Both the position numbers and the translations under genes were made by a program. This document shows, in pieces, positions 47,181 to 56,005 of a stretch of DNA of 64,000 bases. How positions within the stretch are numbered: position 1 is the first letter of the stretch; each line of letters opens with the position of its first letter. The notes beneath the pieces were generated by a model. That model was not told the origin of the DNA. It did not search any database and was given only the letters and a program-made list of their open reading frames with translations. Origin of the DNA: Serratia sp. AKBS12 (GTDB taxonomy: Bacteria; Pseudomonadota; Gammaproteobacteria; Enterobacterales; Enterobacteriaceae); assembly GCF_024793895.1 (NCBI RefSeq), contig NZ_JANUSB010000002.1, forward strand, positions 372,001-436,000, given 5' to 3'.

Positions 47181-50057
47181 ATGGAAAAGACAAACAGTCA
47201 GCTCGATACCGCATACGATCCTTCCCAAATCGAACAGAAGCTGTACGACCATTGGGAGAGTCAGGGTTACTTCAAGCCGAATGGCGATACCAGCCAGGAA
47301 AGCTTCTGCATCATGATCCCGCCGCCGAACGTCACCGGCAGCCTGCACATGGGTCACGCCTTCCAGCAGACCATCATGGATACCATGATCCGCTACCAGC
47401 GCATGCAGGGTAAAAACACCCTGTGGCAGGCAGGTACCGACCACGCCGGCATCGCCACCCAGATGGTGGTGGAGCGCAAGATCGCGGCGGAAGAAGGCAA
47501 AACCCGCCATGACTACGGCCGCGACGGCTTCATCGACAAAATCTGGCAGTGGAAGGCCGAATCCGGTGGCACCATCACCCGCCAGATGCGTCGCCTCGGC
47601 AACTCCGTGGACTGGGAGCGCGAGCGCTTCACCATGGACGACGGCCTGTCCAACGCGGTGAAGGAAGTGTTTGTCCGCCTGTACAAGGAAGATCTGATCT
47701 ACCGCGGCAAGCGCCTGGTGAACTGGGATCCCAAACTGCGCACCGCCATTTCCGATCTGGAAGTGGAAAACCGCGAGTCCAAAGGGTCGATGTGGCATCT
47801 GCGTTATCCGCTGGCCGACGGCGCTAAAACCGCAGAAGGCAAAGATTATCTGATCGTCGCCACCACCCGTCCGGAAACCGTACTGGGCGACACCGGCGTG
47901 GCAGTCAACCCGGAAGACCCGCGTTACAAGAGTCTTATCGGCAAGGAAATCATTCTGCCGCTGGTCGGCCGCCGCATCCGCATCGTCGGCGACGAGCACG
48001 CCGACATGGAAAAAGGCACCGGCTGCGTGAAGATCACCCCGGCGCACGATTTCAACGACTACGAAGTGGGCAAGCGTCACGGCCTGCCGATGATCAACAT
48101 TCTGACCTTCGACGGCGATATCCGCCAGGAAGCAGAAGTGTTCAACACCCTCGGCGAAGCCTGCAGTGACTATGGTAACGAGATCCCGGCGCAGTTCCGT
48201 GGCCTGGAGCGTTTTGCCGCGCGCAAGGCGGTGGTTGCCGCCTTTGACGAACTCGGCCTGCTGGACGAGATCAAACCGCACGACCTGACGGTGCCTTACG
48301 GTGACCGCGGCGGCGTGGTGATCGAACCGATGCTCACCGACCAATGGTACGTGCGCACCGCACCGCTGGCCAAAGTGGCGGTAGAAGCGGTTGAGCAAGG
48401 CGATATCCAGTTCGTGCCAAAGCAGTACGAAAACATGTACTTCAGCTGGATGCGCGACATTCAGGACTGGTGTATTTCTCGTCAGCTGTGGTGGGGTCAC
48501 CGTATTCCGGCCTGGTATGACGCCAACGGCAAGGTCTACGTCGGCCGTACCGAAGACGAAGTGCGTCGCGACAACAATCTGGGCGCCGACGTGGCGTTGA
48601 GCCAGGACGAAGACGTGCTGGACACCTGGTTCTCCTCCGGCCTGTGGACCTTCTCCACCCTGGGTTGGCCAGAGCAGACCGACGCGCTGAAAACCTTCCA
48701 CCCGACCAGCGTGATGGTCAGCGGCTTCGACATCATCTTCTTCTGGATTGCCCGCATGATCATGCTGACCATGCACTTTATCAAAGACGAAGACGGCAAG
48801 CCGCAGGTGCCATTCCACACCGTGTACATGACCGGCCTGATCCGCGACGACGAAGGGCAGAAAATGTCCAAGTCCAAAGGCAACGTGATCGACCCGCTGG
48901 ACATGGTGGACGGTATTTCGCTGGAAGACCTGCTGGAAAAACGCACCGGTAACATGATGCAGCCGCAGCTGGCGGAAAAAATCCGCAAGCGCACCGAAAA
49001 GCAGTTCCCGAACGGCATCGAGCCACACGGCACCGACGCCCTGCGCTTCACCCTGGCGGCGCTGGCCTCTACCGGCCGCGACATCAACTGGGACATGAAG
49101 CGTCTGGAAGGTTACCGCAACTTCTGCAACAAGCTGTGGAACGCCAGCCGTTTCGTGCTGATGAACGCCGAAGATCAGGATTGCGGCTTTAACGGCGGCG
49201 AAAAACAGCTGTCGCTGGCGGATCGCTGGATCCTGGCGGAATTCAACCGCACGGTAAAAGCCTACCGCGAGGCGCTGGACAGCTACCGCTTTGATATCGC
49301 GGCCGGCATCCTGTACGAGTTCACCTGGAACCAGTTCTGCGACTGGTATCTGGAGCTGACCAAGCCGATCGTCAGCAACGGCAGCGAAGCGGAACGCCGC
49401 GGCACCCGCCACACGCTGATCACCGTGCTGGAAGCGCTGCTGCGTCTGGCGCATCCGATCATTCCGTTCATCACCGAAACCATTTGGCAACGGGTTAAAC
49501 AGATCAAGGGCATCAGCGCCGATACCATCATGCTGCAGCCGTTCCCGGTCTACGACGCCGCGCTGGAAGACGCGCAGGCGCTGGCGGATCTGGAGTGGAT
49601 CAAGCAGGCGATCACCGCGGTGCGCAACATTCGCGCCGAAATGAACATCGCGCCAAGCAAACAGCTGGAAGTGCTGCTGCGCAATGCCAGCGGCGACGCT
49701 CAGCGCCGGGTGCAGGACAACCAGAGCTTCATCGAAAAACTGGCGCGTCTGCAATCCATCACCCTGCTGCCGGCGGGCGAAAAAGGCCCGGTATCGGTTA
49801 CCAAACTGGTGGACGGTGCCGAGCTGCTGATCCCGATGGCCGGTTTTATCGATAAGGATGCGGAAATTGCGCGCCTGACGAAGGAAATGGCCAAGCTGGA
49901 CGGCGAGATCGCCGCCATCGAAGGCAAGCTGGCAAACGTTGGTTTTGTGGCCCGCGCACCGGAAGCGGTGGTGGCCAAAGAGCGCGAACGTCTGGCGGCC
50001 TGCAAAGAAGGCAAAGTGAAGCTGCAAGAACAGCAGGCGACCATCGCCGCGCTGTAA
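47181..50057 (+). CDS. valS: Valyl-tRNA synthetase
   Basis: This 958-residue class I synthetase charges tRNA-Val. It has the HIGH-type motif in [17 protein letters not shown] (near residue 45), an editing (CP1) domain with [15 protein letters not shown], the KMSKS motif in [15 protein letters not shown] (near residue 557), and a C-terminal coiled-coil ([20 protein letters not shown]). Length is close to E. coli (951). A long open frame on the opposite strand is only a codon-bias shadow. Confidence 0.97.
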   Translation: MEKTNSQLDTAYDPSQIEQKLYDHWESQGYFKPNGDTSQESFCIMIPPPNVTGSLHMGHAFQQTIMDTMIRYQRMQGKNTLWQAGTDHAGIATQMVVERKIAAEEGKTRHDYGRDGFIDKIWQWKAESGGTITRQMRRLGNSVDWERERFTMDDGLSNAVKEVFVRLYKEDLIYRGKRLVNWDPKLRTAISDLEVENRESKGSMWHLRYPLADGAKTAEGKDYLIVATTRPETVLGDTGVAVNPEDPRYKSLIGKEIILPLVGRRIRIVGDEHADMEKGTGCVKITPAHDFNDYEVGKRHGLPMINILTFDGDIRQEAEVFNTLGEACSDYGNEIPAQFRGLERFAARKAVVAAFDELGLLDEIKPHDLTVPYGDRGGVVIEPMLTDQWYVRTAPLAKVAVEAVEQGDIQFVPKQYENMYFSWMRDIQDWCISRQLWWGHRIPAWYDANGKVYVGRTEDEVRRDNNLGADVALSQDEDVLDTWFSSGLWTFSTLGWPEQTDALKTFHPTSVMVSGFDIIFFWIARMIMLTMHFIKDEDGKPQVPFHTVYMTGLIRDDEGQKMSKSKGNVIDPLDMVDGISLEDLLEKRTGNMMQPQLAEKIRKRTEKQFPNGIEPHGTDALRFTLAALASTGRDINWDMKRLEGYRNFCNKLWNASRFVLMNAEDQDCGFNGGEKQLSLADRWILAEFNRTVKAYREALDSYRFDIAAGILYEFTWNQFCDWYLELTKPIVSNGSEAERRGTRHTLITVLEALLRLAHPIIPFITETIWQRVKQIKGISADTIMLQPFPVYDAALEDAQALADLEWIKQAITAVRNIRAEMNIAPSKQLEVLLRNASGDAQRRVQDNQSFIEKLARLQSITLLPAGEKGPVSVTKLVDGAELLIPMAGFIDKDAEIARLTKEMAKLDGEIAAIEGKLANVGFVARAPEAVVAKERERLAACKEGKVKLQEQQATIAAL

Positions 50058-50090
50058 TTTCTGGTTCACACCGGCAGCGATGCGTATCAG

Positions 50091-50119
50091 ACAGCGGGTT
50101 AACAGCCCGCTGTTTTTTT
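50091..50119 (+). terminator. Terminator of valS
   Basis: An 8-bp stem (ACAGCGGG / CCCGCTGT) with a 7-base loop is followed by TTTTTT, 33 bases after the stop codon. Confidence 0.85.
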
Positions 50120-50255
50120 ATAGGCATTGCATCCCGCCGGGTATAAGTGCTATTACACATTAACAATGCAGCAAGGACGCCGTTGGGAGATCAAACCCCG
50201 ACGCGTTTTTAGCTGCAATAAAAAGACGTTTTTTATTTGGCGAGTGAGTAAACAC

Positions 50256-50759
50256 ATGACAATCGCAACCCCCGTGCGCCTGCTGGTGCGCCCAATAGCG
50301 ATAGCAGACAATGCCGCTATTGCTCATGTGATCCGCGAGGTCTCCGCCGAGCACGGCCTGACGGCGGACAAGGGCTATACCGTTGCCGATCCCAACCTGG
50401 ACGCGCTGTATCAGCTCTACAGCCTGCCGCGCAGCGCTTACTGGGTGGTAGAAATCGACGGCAAGATTGCCGGTGGCGGCGGTGTCGCACCGTTGCAGGG
50501 CGGCGAGGACGACGTATGCGAACTGCAGAAAATGTATTTTCTGCCGCTGCTGCGCGGCCAGGGCCTGGCCAAACGACTGGCGCTCCAGGCGCTGGAGTTC
50601 GCCCGCCAGCAAGGGTTCCGCCGCTGTTATCTGGAAACCACCGCCAGCCTGACGCAGGCCATCGGGCTGTACCAGCACCTCGGTTTTGCACACATCGATC
50701 GGCCGATGGGCAACACCGGCCACGGTGATTGCGAAGTGACGATGCTGAAAACGCTGTAA
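50256..50759 (+). CDS. GNAT-family N-acetyltransferase (YjgM-like)
   Basis: This 167-residue protein has a GNAT fold with the acetyl-CoA loop in [20 protein letters not shown] (near residue 97) and the C-terminal [20 protein letters not shown]. It resembles E. coli YjgM (OatA), which also lies near valS. The start at 50256 ([13 protein letters not shown]) is preferred; upstream ATGs would add residues without family character. Acceptor substrate unknown, possibly an amino acid or sugar derivative. Confidence 0.8.
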   Translation: MTIATPVRLLVRPIAIADNAAIAHVIREVSAEHGLTADKGYTVADPNLDALYQLYSLPRSAYWVVEIDGKIAGGGGVAPLQGGEDDVCELQKMYFLPLLRGQGLAKRLALQALEFARQQGFRRCYLETTASLTQAIGLYQHLGFAHIDRPMGNTGHGDCEVTMLKTL

Positions 50760-50782
50760 CGCGCATCGCATCGCATCGCAAC

Positions 50783-50819
50783 AATGCCAGTCCGCACGCC
50801 TGCCGACTGGCATTTTTTT
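50783..50819 (+). terminator. Terminator of the GNAT gene
   Basis: A 10-bp perfect stem (AATGCCAGTC / GACTGGCATT) with a 12-base loop runs into TTTTTTTG. Upstream of it lie four short CGCAT units (50763-50780). Confidence 0.85.
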
Positions 50820-50922
50820 GCTCGTTCGGCGATACGGCGCGTAATCCGTAGTCGCGTTTTGAGAAGGCAGAAAACGCCCGTTCGAGAGTTTTGAAAAATC
50901 TAAAAAGGCGCCTGTTGGGTTA

Positions 50923-51681
50923 TTACGCCGGCACGCCGCTGTGAAAACGGAACTCGCTGTCCGGCGACTGAATCAGCTCGGCCTCGACCCGGCCGAAATG
51001 CGCCACCCGCTCGCTGATATCGCCGCCGGCGATCTGCTCCGCCAGCGTCAGGTAATCCTGGTAGTGCCGAGCTTCCGAGCGCAGCAACGAGACGTAAAAA
51101 CGGTTCAGTTCTTCGTCCAGATGCGGCGCCAGTTTGGCAAAACGTTCGCAGGAACGCGCTTCGATATAGGCGCCGCAGATCAACTTGTCGATCAAGGTCG
51201 CCGGATCGTGGGTACGCACCTCGCGGATCATGCCCTTGGCGTAGCGGCTGGCGGTGATCTTTCGGTAGCCGATGCCGCGCGACTGCATGATGTCCAGCAC
51301 CTGTGAAAAATGATGCAGCTCCTCTTTGATCAACAGCACCATGCTGTCCACCAGAGCCTGGCCGTAGGTCGAGGTTTTTTTCGGCAGGATCTTCCTGGTG
51401 AACTGGCTTTGCTTGAATAGCGCTTGCGGCACGCCCTGCGCTTCATGCACAAACGCCTCATACGGCCGTAGCAATGCCAGCAGCGCATCGCCGCTTTCCT
51501 TGTCCGCCACGTAGCGTCGAATCAGCCACATGCCGGTCTGCGCGGCTTTCAGCTCGCACACCAGATGATCGGTCAGCAACAGCGGCAGGTTTTCCGTGCG
51601 GCGCGCAGTTTCAATCCAGGCATCCGGGGTTTCGCAGTGCAGGAATTGTAAAATCGGGGATAGTAGTGATTGGTAAGTCAT
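50923..51681 (-). CDS. miaE: tRNA 2-methylthio-N6-isopentenyladenosine hydroxylase MiaE
   Basis: This 252-residue non-haem di-iron monooxygenase hydroxylates the ms2i6A37 side chain of tRNAs reading U-initial codons. Ferritin-like iron ligands are visible as Glu in LVCELKAAQTGM, the Glu-x-x-His of IKEELHHFSQVLD, Glu in YIEARSCERFAK, and SEARHYQDYLTL. It lies next to rraB in the same orientation. E. coli K-12 lacks miaE, whereas Salmonella and Serratia-type genomes have it. Confidence 0.92.
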   Translation of the reverse strand: MTYQSLLSPILQFLHCETPDAWIETARRTENLPLLLTDHLVCELKAAQTGMWLIRRYVADKESGDALLALLRPYEAFVHEAQGVPQALFKQSQFTRKILPKKTSTYGQALVDSMVLLIKEELHHFSQVLDIMQSRGIGYRKITASRYAKGMIREVRTHDPATLIDKLICGAYIEARSCERFAKLAPHLDEELNRFYVSLLRSEARHYQDYLTLAEQIAGGDISERVAHFGRVEAELIQSPDSEFRFHSGVPA

Positions 51682-51736
51682 GTCTGCTTATCAAGGCCGG
51701 CTGGCGCCGGCCCTTGTGAGTCGTCGGGAACCATGA

Positions 51737-52168
51737 TTAATGGCGTTTGCCGTCGTCGTCTTCGTCGATGAATTCACCGTCTTCGTCGTCTTCGTCATCG
51801 CCGTCTTCACCGTTCGGGTCTTCGTAGTAGGTGCCCCAGCCGTCGTAATTAACGCCGCATTTTTCTGCCAGCGCCACCAACTGCTCCACCTGGGTATCGA
51901 TCACCTCGGCATTCAGGCCCACTTCGCTTATCACGTCGCAGCACATCAGCAATGAACCGTCTTCAACTTCCAGCTCTTCGGCGTCGGTCACTTCGTAGCC
52001 CAATTTAAAGGCTTCGACGGCGGCCTGCTCCAATACCTCAAACTTTTCGGCAGAGAAATGGTGCTCGATGGTGTAGAGCGCATCCGGATCGCTGCCGTCT
52101 TCCAGCAGTTCTTCGATGATCAGACGGGTCTCTTCACGTTGTTCTTCCAGCAATTCGCGGTTTGCCAT
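51737..52168 (-). CDS. rraB: Ribonuclease E inhibitor RraB
   Basis: This 143-residue protein begins [20 protein letters not shown] and has a family core [21 protein letters not shown] very acidic C-terminal tail is made almost only of Asp/Glu/Gly, as in E. coli RraB. RraB binds RNase E and remodels the degradosome to spare certain mRNAs. It is divergent from argI, as in E. coli. Confidence 0.93.
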   Translation of the reverse strand: MANRELLEEQREETRLIIEELLEDGSDPDALYTIEHHFSAEKFEVLEQAAVEAFKLGYEVTDAEELEVEDGSLLMCCDVISEVGLNAEVIDTQVEQLVALAEKCGVNYDGWGTYYEDPNGEDGDDEDDEDGEFIDEDDDGKRH

Positions 52169-52267
52169 GTCTCTATCCTCAATAAATGGCTTTCATTACT
52201 TCTATTTTCACACACCGTCGACGCGCCTGCCACGTTAAACAGCAAAGATTTATACAATGGGGTTGAA

Positions 52268-52306
52268 TTTGAATATTCATACATATAAAGTGAATTTTAA
52301 TTCAAA
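52268..52306. promoter_or_regulatory. Pair of ARG boxes (ArgR operator) before argI
   Basis: Box 2 (52289-52306) contains TGAATTTTAATTCA, a perfect TGAAT-N4-ATTCA. Box 1 (52268-52285) contains TGAATATTCATACA, one mismatch in the right arm. They are separated by 3 bases, the standard spacing for an ArgR hexamer. A -10-like TACAAT lies just upstream (52252-52257). Confidence 0.85.
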
Positions 52307-52331
52307 AAACAACCATCAGGGATACCCGAAG

Positions 52332-53351
52332 ATGAGTACGCTAAACCCGTTCTACCGTCGTCACTTTTTGAGGTTGATGGATTTCACTCCCGCCGAGATC
52401 CAGGCGCTGTTGCAGCTGTCCGCCGACTTGAAACAGGCCAAGAAACAGGGCCGCGAAGTCCGGCATCTGCAAGGCAAGAATATCGCGCTCATCTTCGAAA
52501 AAGACTCTACCCGCACACGATGCTCTTTCGAAGTTGCCGCATTTGATCAGGGTGCCCAGGTCACCTATCTCGGCCCCAGCGGTAGCCAGATCGGCCATAA
52601 AGAATCGATGAAAGACACCGCGCGGGTGCTTGGCCGCATGTATGACGGTATTCAATATCGCGGTTACGGTCAGGCACTGGTGGAAACCCTGGCGCAGTAT
52701 GCCGGCGTGCCGGTGTGGAACGGGCTGACCAATGAATTCCACCCGACCCAGTTGCTGGCCGATCTGCTAACGGTACAGGAACAGCTGCCGGGCAAACCGC
52801 TGTCGGCGGTCAAATTCGCCTATGTCGGCGACGCGCGCAACAATATGGGCAATACCCTGCTGGAGGCGGCGGCGCTGGTGGGCATGGATCTGCGCCTGGT
52901 GGCGCCAAAGGCCTGCTGGCCGCAGGCGGAGCTGGTGGCGCAGTGCCAGCAACTGGCCCAGCAGACCGGCGGCAAGATCACCCTGACCGAAGAAATTGCC
53001 GAAGGCGTGCAGGATGCGGATTTTCTGTATACCGACGTCTGGGTGTCGATGGGCGAGCCGAAAGAGGTATGGCAGGAACGCATCGCGCTGCTGAAGCCCT
53101 ATCAGGTCAATATGGCGATGGTGCGCCAGACCGGCAACCCGAACGTCAAGTTCCTGCACTGCCTGCCGGCGTTCCATGACGATCAGACTACCCTCGGCAA
53201 GCAAATGGCGCAGCTGTACGGCCTGCAGGGCGGTATGGAGGTCACCGACGAGGTGTTTGAATCGGCGCACAGCGTGGTGTTCGATCAGGCGGAAAACCGG
53301 CTGCATACCATCAAGGCGGTGATGGTGGCGACGCTGAGCAATACGCTGTAA
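52332..53351 (+). CDS. argI: Ornithine carbamoyltransferase
   Basis: This 339-residue enzyme makes citrulline from ornithine and carbamoyl phosphate in arginine synthesis. Carbamoyl-phosphate site: [20 protein letters not shown] (near residue 60). Ornithine/Cys loop: [14 protein letters not shown] (near residue 275). The start at 52332 ([17 protein letters not shown]) fits the family; an ATG 75 bases earlier lies in the ARG boxes. Neighbours rraB and pyrLBI identify it as argI by synteny. Confidence 0.94.
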   Translation: MSTLNPFYRRHFLRLMDFTPAEIQALLQLSADLKQAKKQGREVRHLQGKNIALIFEKDSTRTRCSFEVAAFDQGAQVTYLGPSGSQIGHKESMKDTARVLGRMYDGIQYRGYGQALVETLAQYAGVPVWNGLTNEFHPTQLLADLLTVQEQLPGKPLSAVKFAYVGDARNNMGNTLLEAAALVGMDLRLVAPKACWPQAELVAQCQQLAQQTGGKITLTEEIAEGVQDADFLYTDVWVSMGEPKEVWQERIALLKPYQVNMAMVRQTGNPNVKFLHCLPAFHDDQTTLGKQMAQLYGLQGGMEVTDEVFESAHSVVFDQAENRLHTIKAVMVATLSNTL

Positions 53352-53549
53352 ACGGCAGAAGATGAATTTTTAAAAATTTGAGCTAAGCTCAGAAACGTAT
53401 TGCCGGGGCGCGTCACGCAAAGGCAATGGGGTGCGGGTTTCGATCCGTGCCCCAATCCCCTCTTTATCCTCTCGTTTTCCGCCATGGCGCTGACGCTCAC
53501 CCGAGCAAGCCAATCGTTTGCCAAATGACAAAGTTCAGCGTTTTAGCGC

Positions 53550-53577
53550 TTGCAGTGACGAAAAGCGCGAGTATAAT
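53550..53577 (+). promoter_or_regulatory. pyrLBI promoter
   Basis: -35 TTGCAG (53550-53555), 16-base spacer, -10 TATAAT (53572-53577). It lies 25 bases before the pyrL start and is the probable start of the attenuated leader transcript. Confidence 0.75.
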
Positions 53578-53602
53578 GCGCGGCAATTTGCCAGGAGAAA
53601 GC

Positions 53603-53716
53603 ATGAAAAACGACGTCTGTTTTGTTCGCCATACTCGACAAAACGCCCTGCTTCGCGGCGGCCGCCTGCCGTTGTTTCTCCTGTTGCCGAACCGATCGTA
53701 TCAAGCCCCTCGTTGA
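53603..53716 (+). CDS. pyrL: PyrL leader peptide of the pyrBI operon
   Basis: A 37-codon ORF with ribosome-binding site AGGAGA. Its second half is rich in U-containing codons ([13 protein letters not shown]), and its stop codon lies inside the terminator hairpin. In E. coli, low UTP slows RNA polymerase in the U-rich stretch so that the translating ribosome disrupts the terminator. The same design is visible here, although the peptide sequence differs. Confidence 0.85.
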   Translation: MKNDVCFVRHTRQNALLRGGRLPLFLLLPNRSYQAPR

Positions 53717-53729
53717 GGGGCTTTTTTTT
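53703..53729 (+). terminator. pyrBI attenuator
   Basis: AAGCCCCTC-GTT-GAGGGGCTT, a 9-bp stem followed by eight T residues. It overlaps the end of pyrL and lies 51 bases before pyrB. Confidence 0.93.
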
Positions 53730-53779
53730 GCCTGAACACCCAGTCCCGCGCCACGGGCATTCGTCGAGGAGAGTGAAGC

Positions 53780-54715
53780 ATGGCCAATCCGCTGTATCAC
53801 AAAGATATCATCTCTATTAACGATCTCAGCCGTGAGGATTTGGAGCTGGTGCTGCGCACCGCCGCCAGCCTGAAAGCCCAGCCGCAGCCGGAACTGCTGA
53901 AGCACAAGGTGATTGCCAGCTGTTTCTTCGAAGCCTCGACCCGTACCCGCCTGTCGTTTGAAACCGCCATCCAGCGTCTCGGCGCGTCGGTGGTCGGGTT
54001 TTCCGACAGCAGCAATACCTCGCTTGGCAAGAAAGGCGAAACGCTGGCCGATACCATTTCGGTCATCAGCACTTACGTTGACGCCATCGTCATGCGCCAT
54101 CCGCAGGAAGGCGCGGCGCGGCTGGCTGCCGAATTCTCCGGCAGCATTCCGGTACTCAACGCCGGCGACGGCGCCAACCAGCACCCCACCCAGACGCTGC
54201 TGGATCTGTTCACCATTCAGGAAACCCAGAGCCGCCTGAACAACATCAACATCGCCATGGTGGGCGACCTGAAATACGGCCGCACCGTGCATTCGCTGAC
54301 CCAGGCGCTGGCCAAGTTCGAGGGCAACCGCTTCTTCTTCATCGCGCCTGACGCGCTGGCGATGCCGGGCTACATTTTGGCGACGCTGGAAGAAAAAGGC
54401 ATTCAATACAGTCTGCATAACAGCATTGAGGAAGTGGTGCCGCAGCTGGATATTCTGTACATGACCCGGGTGCAGAAAGAGCGTCTCGATCCGTCCGAAT
54501 ACGCCAACGTCAAAGCCCAGTTCGTGCTGCGCGCGGCAGATCTGGAAGGTGCCCGCGACAACATGAAGGTACTGCACCCGCTGCCGCGCATCGACGAGAT
54601 CGCCATCGACGTCGACAAAACGCCATACGCCTACTATTTCCAGCAGGCCGGCAACGGTATTTTCGCCCGTCAGGCGCTGCTGGCGCTGGTGTTAAACGCA
54701 GAACTGGCTCTTTAA
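53780..54715 (+). CDS. pyrB: Aspartate carbamoyltransferase catalytic chain
   Basis: This 311-residue enzyme of the first committed step of pyrimidine synthesis has carbamoyl-phosphate loop [20 protein letters not shown] (near residue 50) and the aspartate-binding [18 protein letters not shown] (near residue 160). It pairs with PyrI, encoded 13 bases downstream, to form the allosteric dodecamer. It is controlled by the pyrL attenuator. Confidence 0.97.
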   Translation: MANPLYHKDIISINDLSREDLELVLRTAASLKAQPQPELLKHKVIASCFFEASTRTRLSFETAIQRLGASVVGFSDSSNTSLGKKGETLADTISVISTYVDAIVMRHPQEGAARLAAEFSGSIPVLNAGDGANQHPTQTLLDLFTIQETQSRLNNINIAMVGDLKYGRTVHSLTQALAKFEGNRFFFIAPDALAMPGYILATLEEKGIQYSLHNSIEEVVPQLDILYMTRVQKERLDPSEYANVKAQFVLRAADLEGARDNMKVLHPLPRIDEIAIDVDKTPYAYYFQQAGNGIFARQALLALVLNAELAL

Positions 54716-54728
54716 GGGGGATATGACC

Positions 54729-55193
54729 ATGACTCACGACAACAAACTCCAGGTAGAAGCAATCAAATGCGGCACGGTGATTGACCATATCCCGGCGCAA
54801 ATCGGCTTTAAACTGCTAACCCTGTTCAAGCTGACCGCCACCGACCAGCGCATCACCATCGGCCTCAATTTGCCTTCCAAGGCACTGGGGCACAAGGATC
54901 TGATCAAGATCGAGAACACCTTCCTCACCGAGCAGCAGGCCAACCAGCTGGCGATGTACGCACCGAACGCCACCGTCAACCGCATCGATAATTACGAGGT
55001 GGTACGCAAACTGACGCTCAGCCTGCCGGAGCATATCGACGGCGTGCTTACCTGCCCGAACGGCAACTGCATCAGCCGCAGCGAACCGGTGCCGTCCAGC
55101 TTCAGCGTCAAGGCTCGCGCCGACCAAGTGCAGCTGAAATGCCGCTACTGCGAAAAAGAGTTCGACCACCGGGTGGTGTTAAAGGCGGAGTGA
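54729..55193 (+). CDS. pyrI: Aspartate carbamoyltransferase regulatory chain
   Basis: This 154-residue regulatory subunit binds CTP/ATP. It starts [20 protein letters not shown], as E. coli PyrI; an ATG two codons earlier is too close to the GGGGG ribosome-binding site. The zinc site that contacts PyrB is seen as Cys pairs in CPNGNC and CRYCEKEF at the C-terminus. Confidence 0.95.
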   Translation: MTHDNKLQVEAIKCGTVIDHIPAQIGFKLLTLFKLTATDQRITIGLNLPSKALGHKDLIKIENTFLTEQQANQLAMYAPNATVNRIDNYEVVRKLTLSLPEHIDGVLTCPNGNCISRSEPVPSSFSVKARADQVQLKCRYCEKEFDHRVVLKAE

Positions 55194-55415
55194 AATTGAC
55201 AAATATCCGGGCGTGGCGCTGTTCATCTGTCTGCCACTCCCTATAATGAGTCTCTGAAGTTAACTCTACCCACGTTGCTACCCAATGGATTGCAAGCCGC
55301 GGCCAGGCGGCTGGTGCGCGGGGCCCCAGGCGCTGACGGACGTCGGTGAGCGGGGTGAACGCAGGCAGCCGACAACGCCGTGGTTTGCAACACCCAGGGT
55401 CTATCAGGAGAAAAA
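55194..55415 (+). promoter_or_regulatory. Spacer and long GC-rich leader before ridA
   Basis: A good -10 (TATAAT, 55242-55247) is followed by about 160 bases of GC-rich, structure-prone sequence before ridA. Arms such as GCGGCCAGGC and GCGCGGGGCC suggest folding. No ORF was found. The length is unusual for a simple 5' leader. Confidence 0.45.
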
Positions 55416-55802
55416 ATGTCACGTAATATCAGCACCGAAAACGCGCCGGCAGCCATCGGCCCTTACGTACAAGGCGTGGATCTGGGCAGCATGATCATCA
55501 CCTCCGGCCAGATCCCGGTAAACCCGAAAACCGGCGCGGTAGCCGACGACATTTCCGCTCAGGCGCGCCAGTCCCTGGAAAACGTCCAGGCGATCGTTGA
55601 AGCCGCCGGCCTGAAGGTGGCCGACATCGTCAAAACCACCGTGTTCGTCAAGGATCTGAACGACTTCGCCACGGTAAACGCCACCTATGAAGCCTTCTTT
55701 ACCGAACACAATGCGCCGTTCCCGGCCCGTTCCTGCGTGGAAGTGGCGCGCCTGCCAAAAGACGTGAAAATCGAGATCGAAGCCATCGCCGTGCGCCGTT
55801 AA
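55416..55802 (+). CDS. ridA: RidA, enamine/imine deaminase
   Basis: This 128-residue YjgF/RidA-family enzyme hydrolyses reactive 2-aminoacrylate and related enamines released by PLP enzymes. The catalytic Arg is in FPARSCVEVARLP (near residue 105), and the family end is VKIEIEAIAV. AGGAG precedes the ATG. It follows pyrBI, as in E. coli. The tryptophanase elsewhere in this window is one source of such intermediates. Confidence 0.95.
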   Translation: MSRNISTENAPAAIGPYVQGVDLGSMIITSGQIPVNPKTGAVADDISAQARQSLENVQAIVEAAGLKVADIVKTTVFVKDLNDFATVNATYEAFFTEHNAPFPARSCVEVARLPKDVKIEIEAIAVRR

Positions 55803-55820
55803 TCGGTTCGCAGGCCATCA

Positions 55821-55852
55821 ACGGTCAGCCAGGGCTGACCGTTTTATTTTTT
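55821..55852 (+). terminator. Terminator of ridA
   Basis: A 10-bp perfect stem (ACGGTCAGCC / GGCTGACCGT) with a very short loop is followed by TTTATTTTTT. Confidence 0.9.
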
Positions 55853-56005
55853 GTCACGCCATCCCTCGCTTTAATTCAATCAATAATAAAATTCCGCAAT
55901 TATTTTTAAACCCATATTGAATTTGCATCTATAATTATTTTCGTCCGGCCGGGCCGTATTCCCTCGTTGCAGTTTATACAGATAATTCACCGTCAGGAGA
56001 ATATC

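Noticed and set aside
47169-50069. A 966-codon open frame on the minus strand opposite valS
   Set aside because: It mirrors a GC-rich, highly expressed gene; its composition (His/Gln/Val rich) and lack of any family identify it as a codon-bias shadow.
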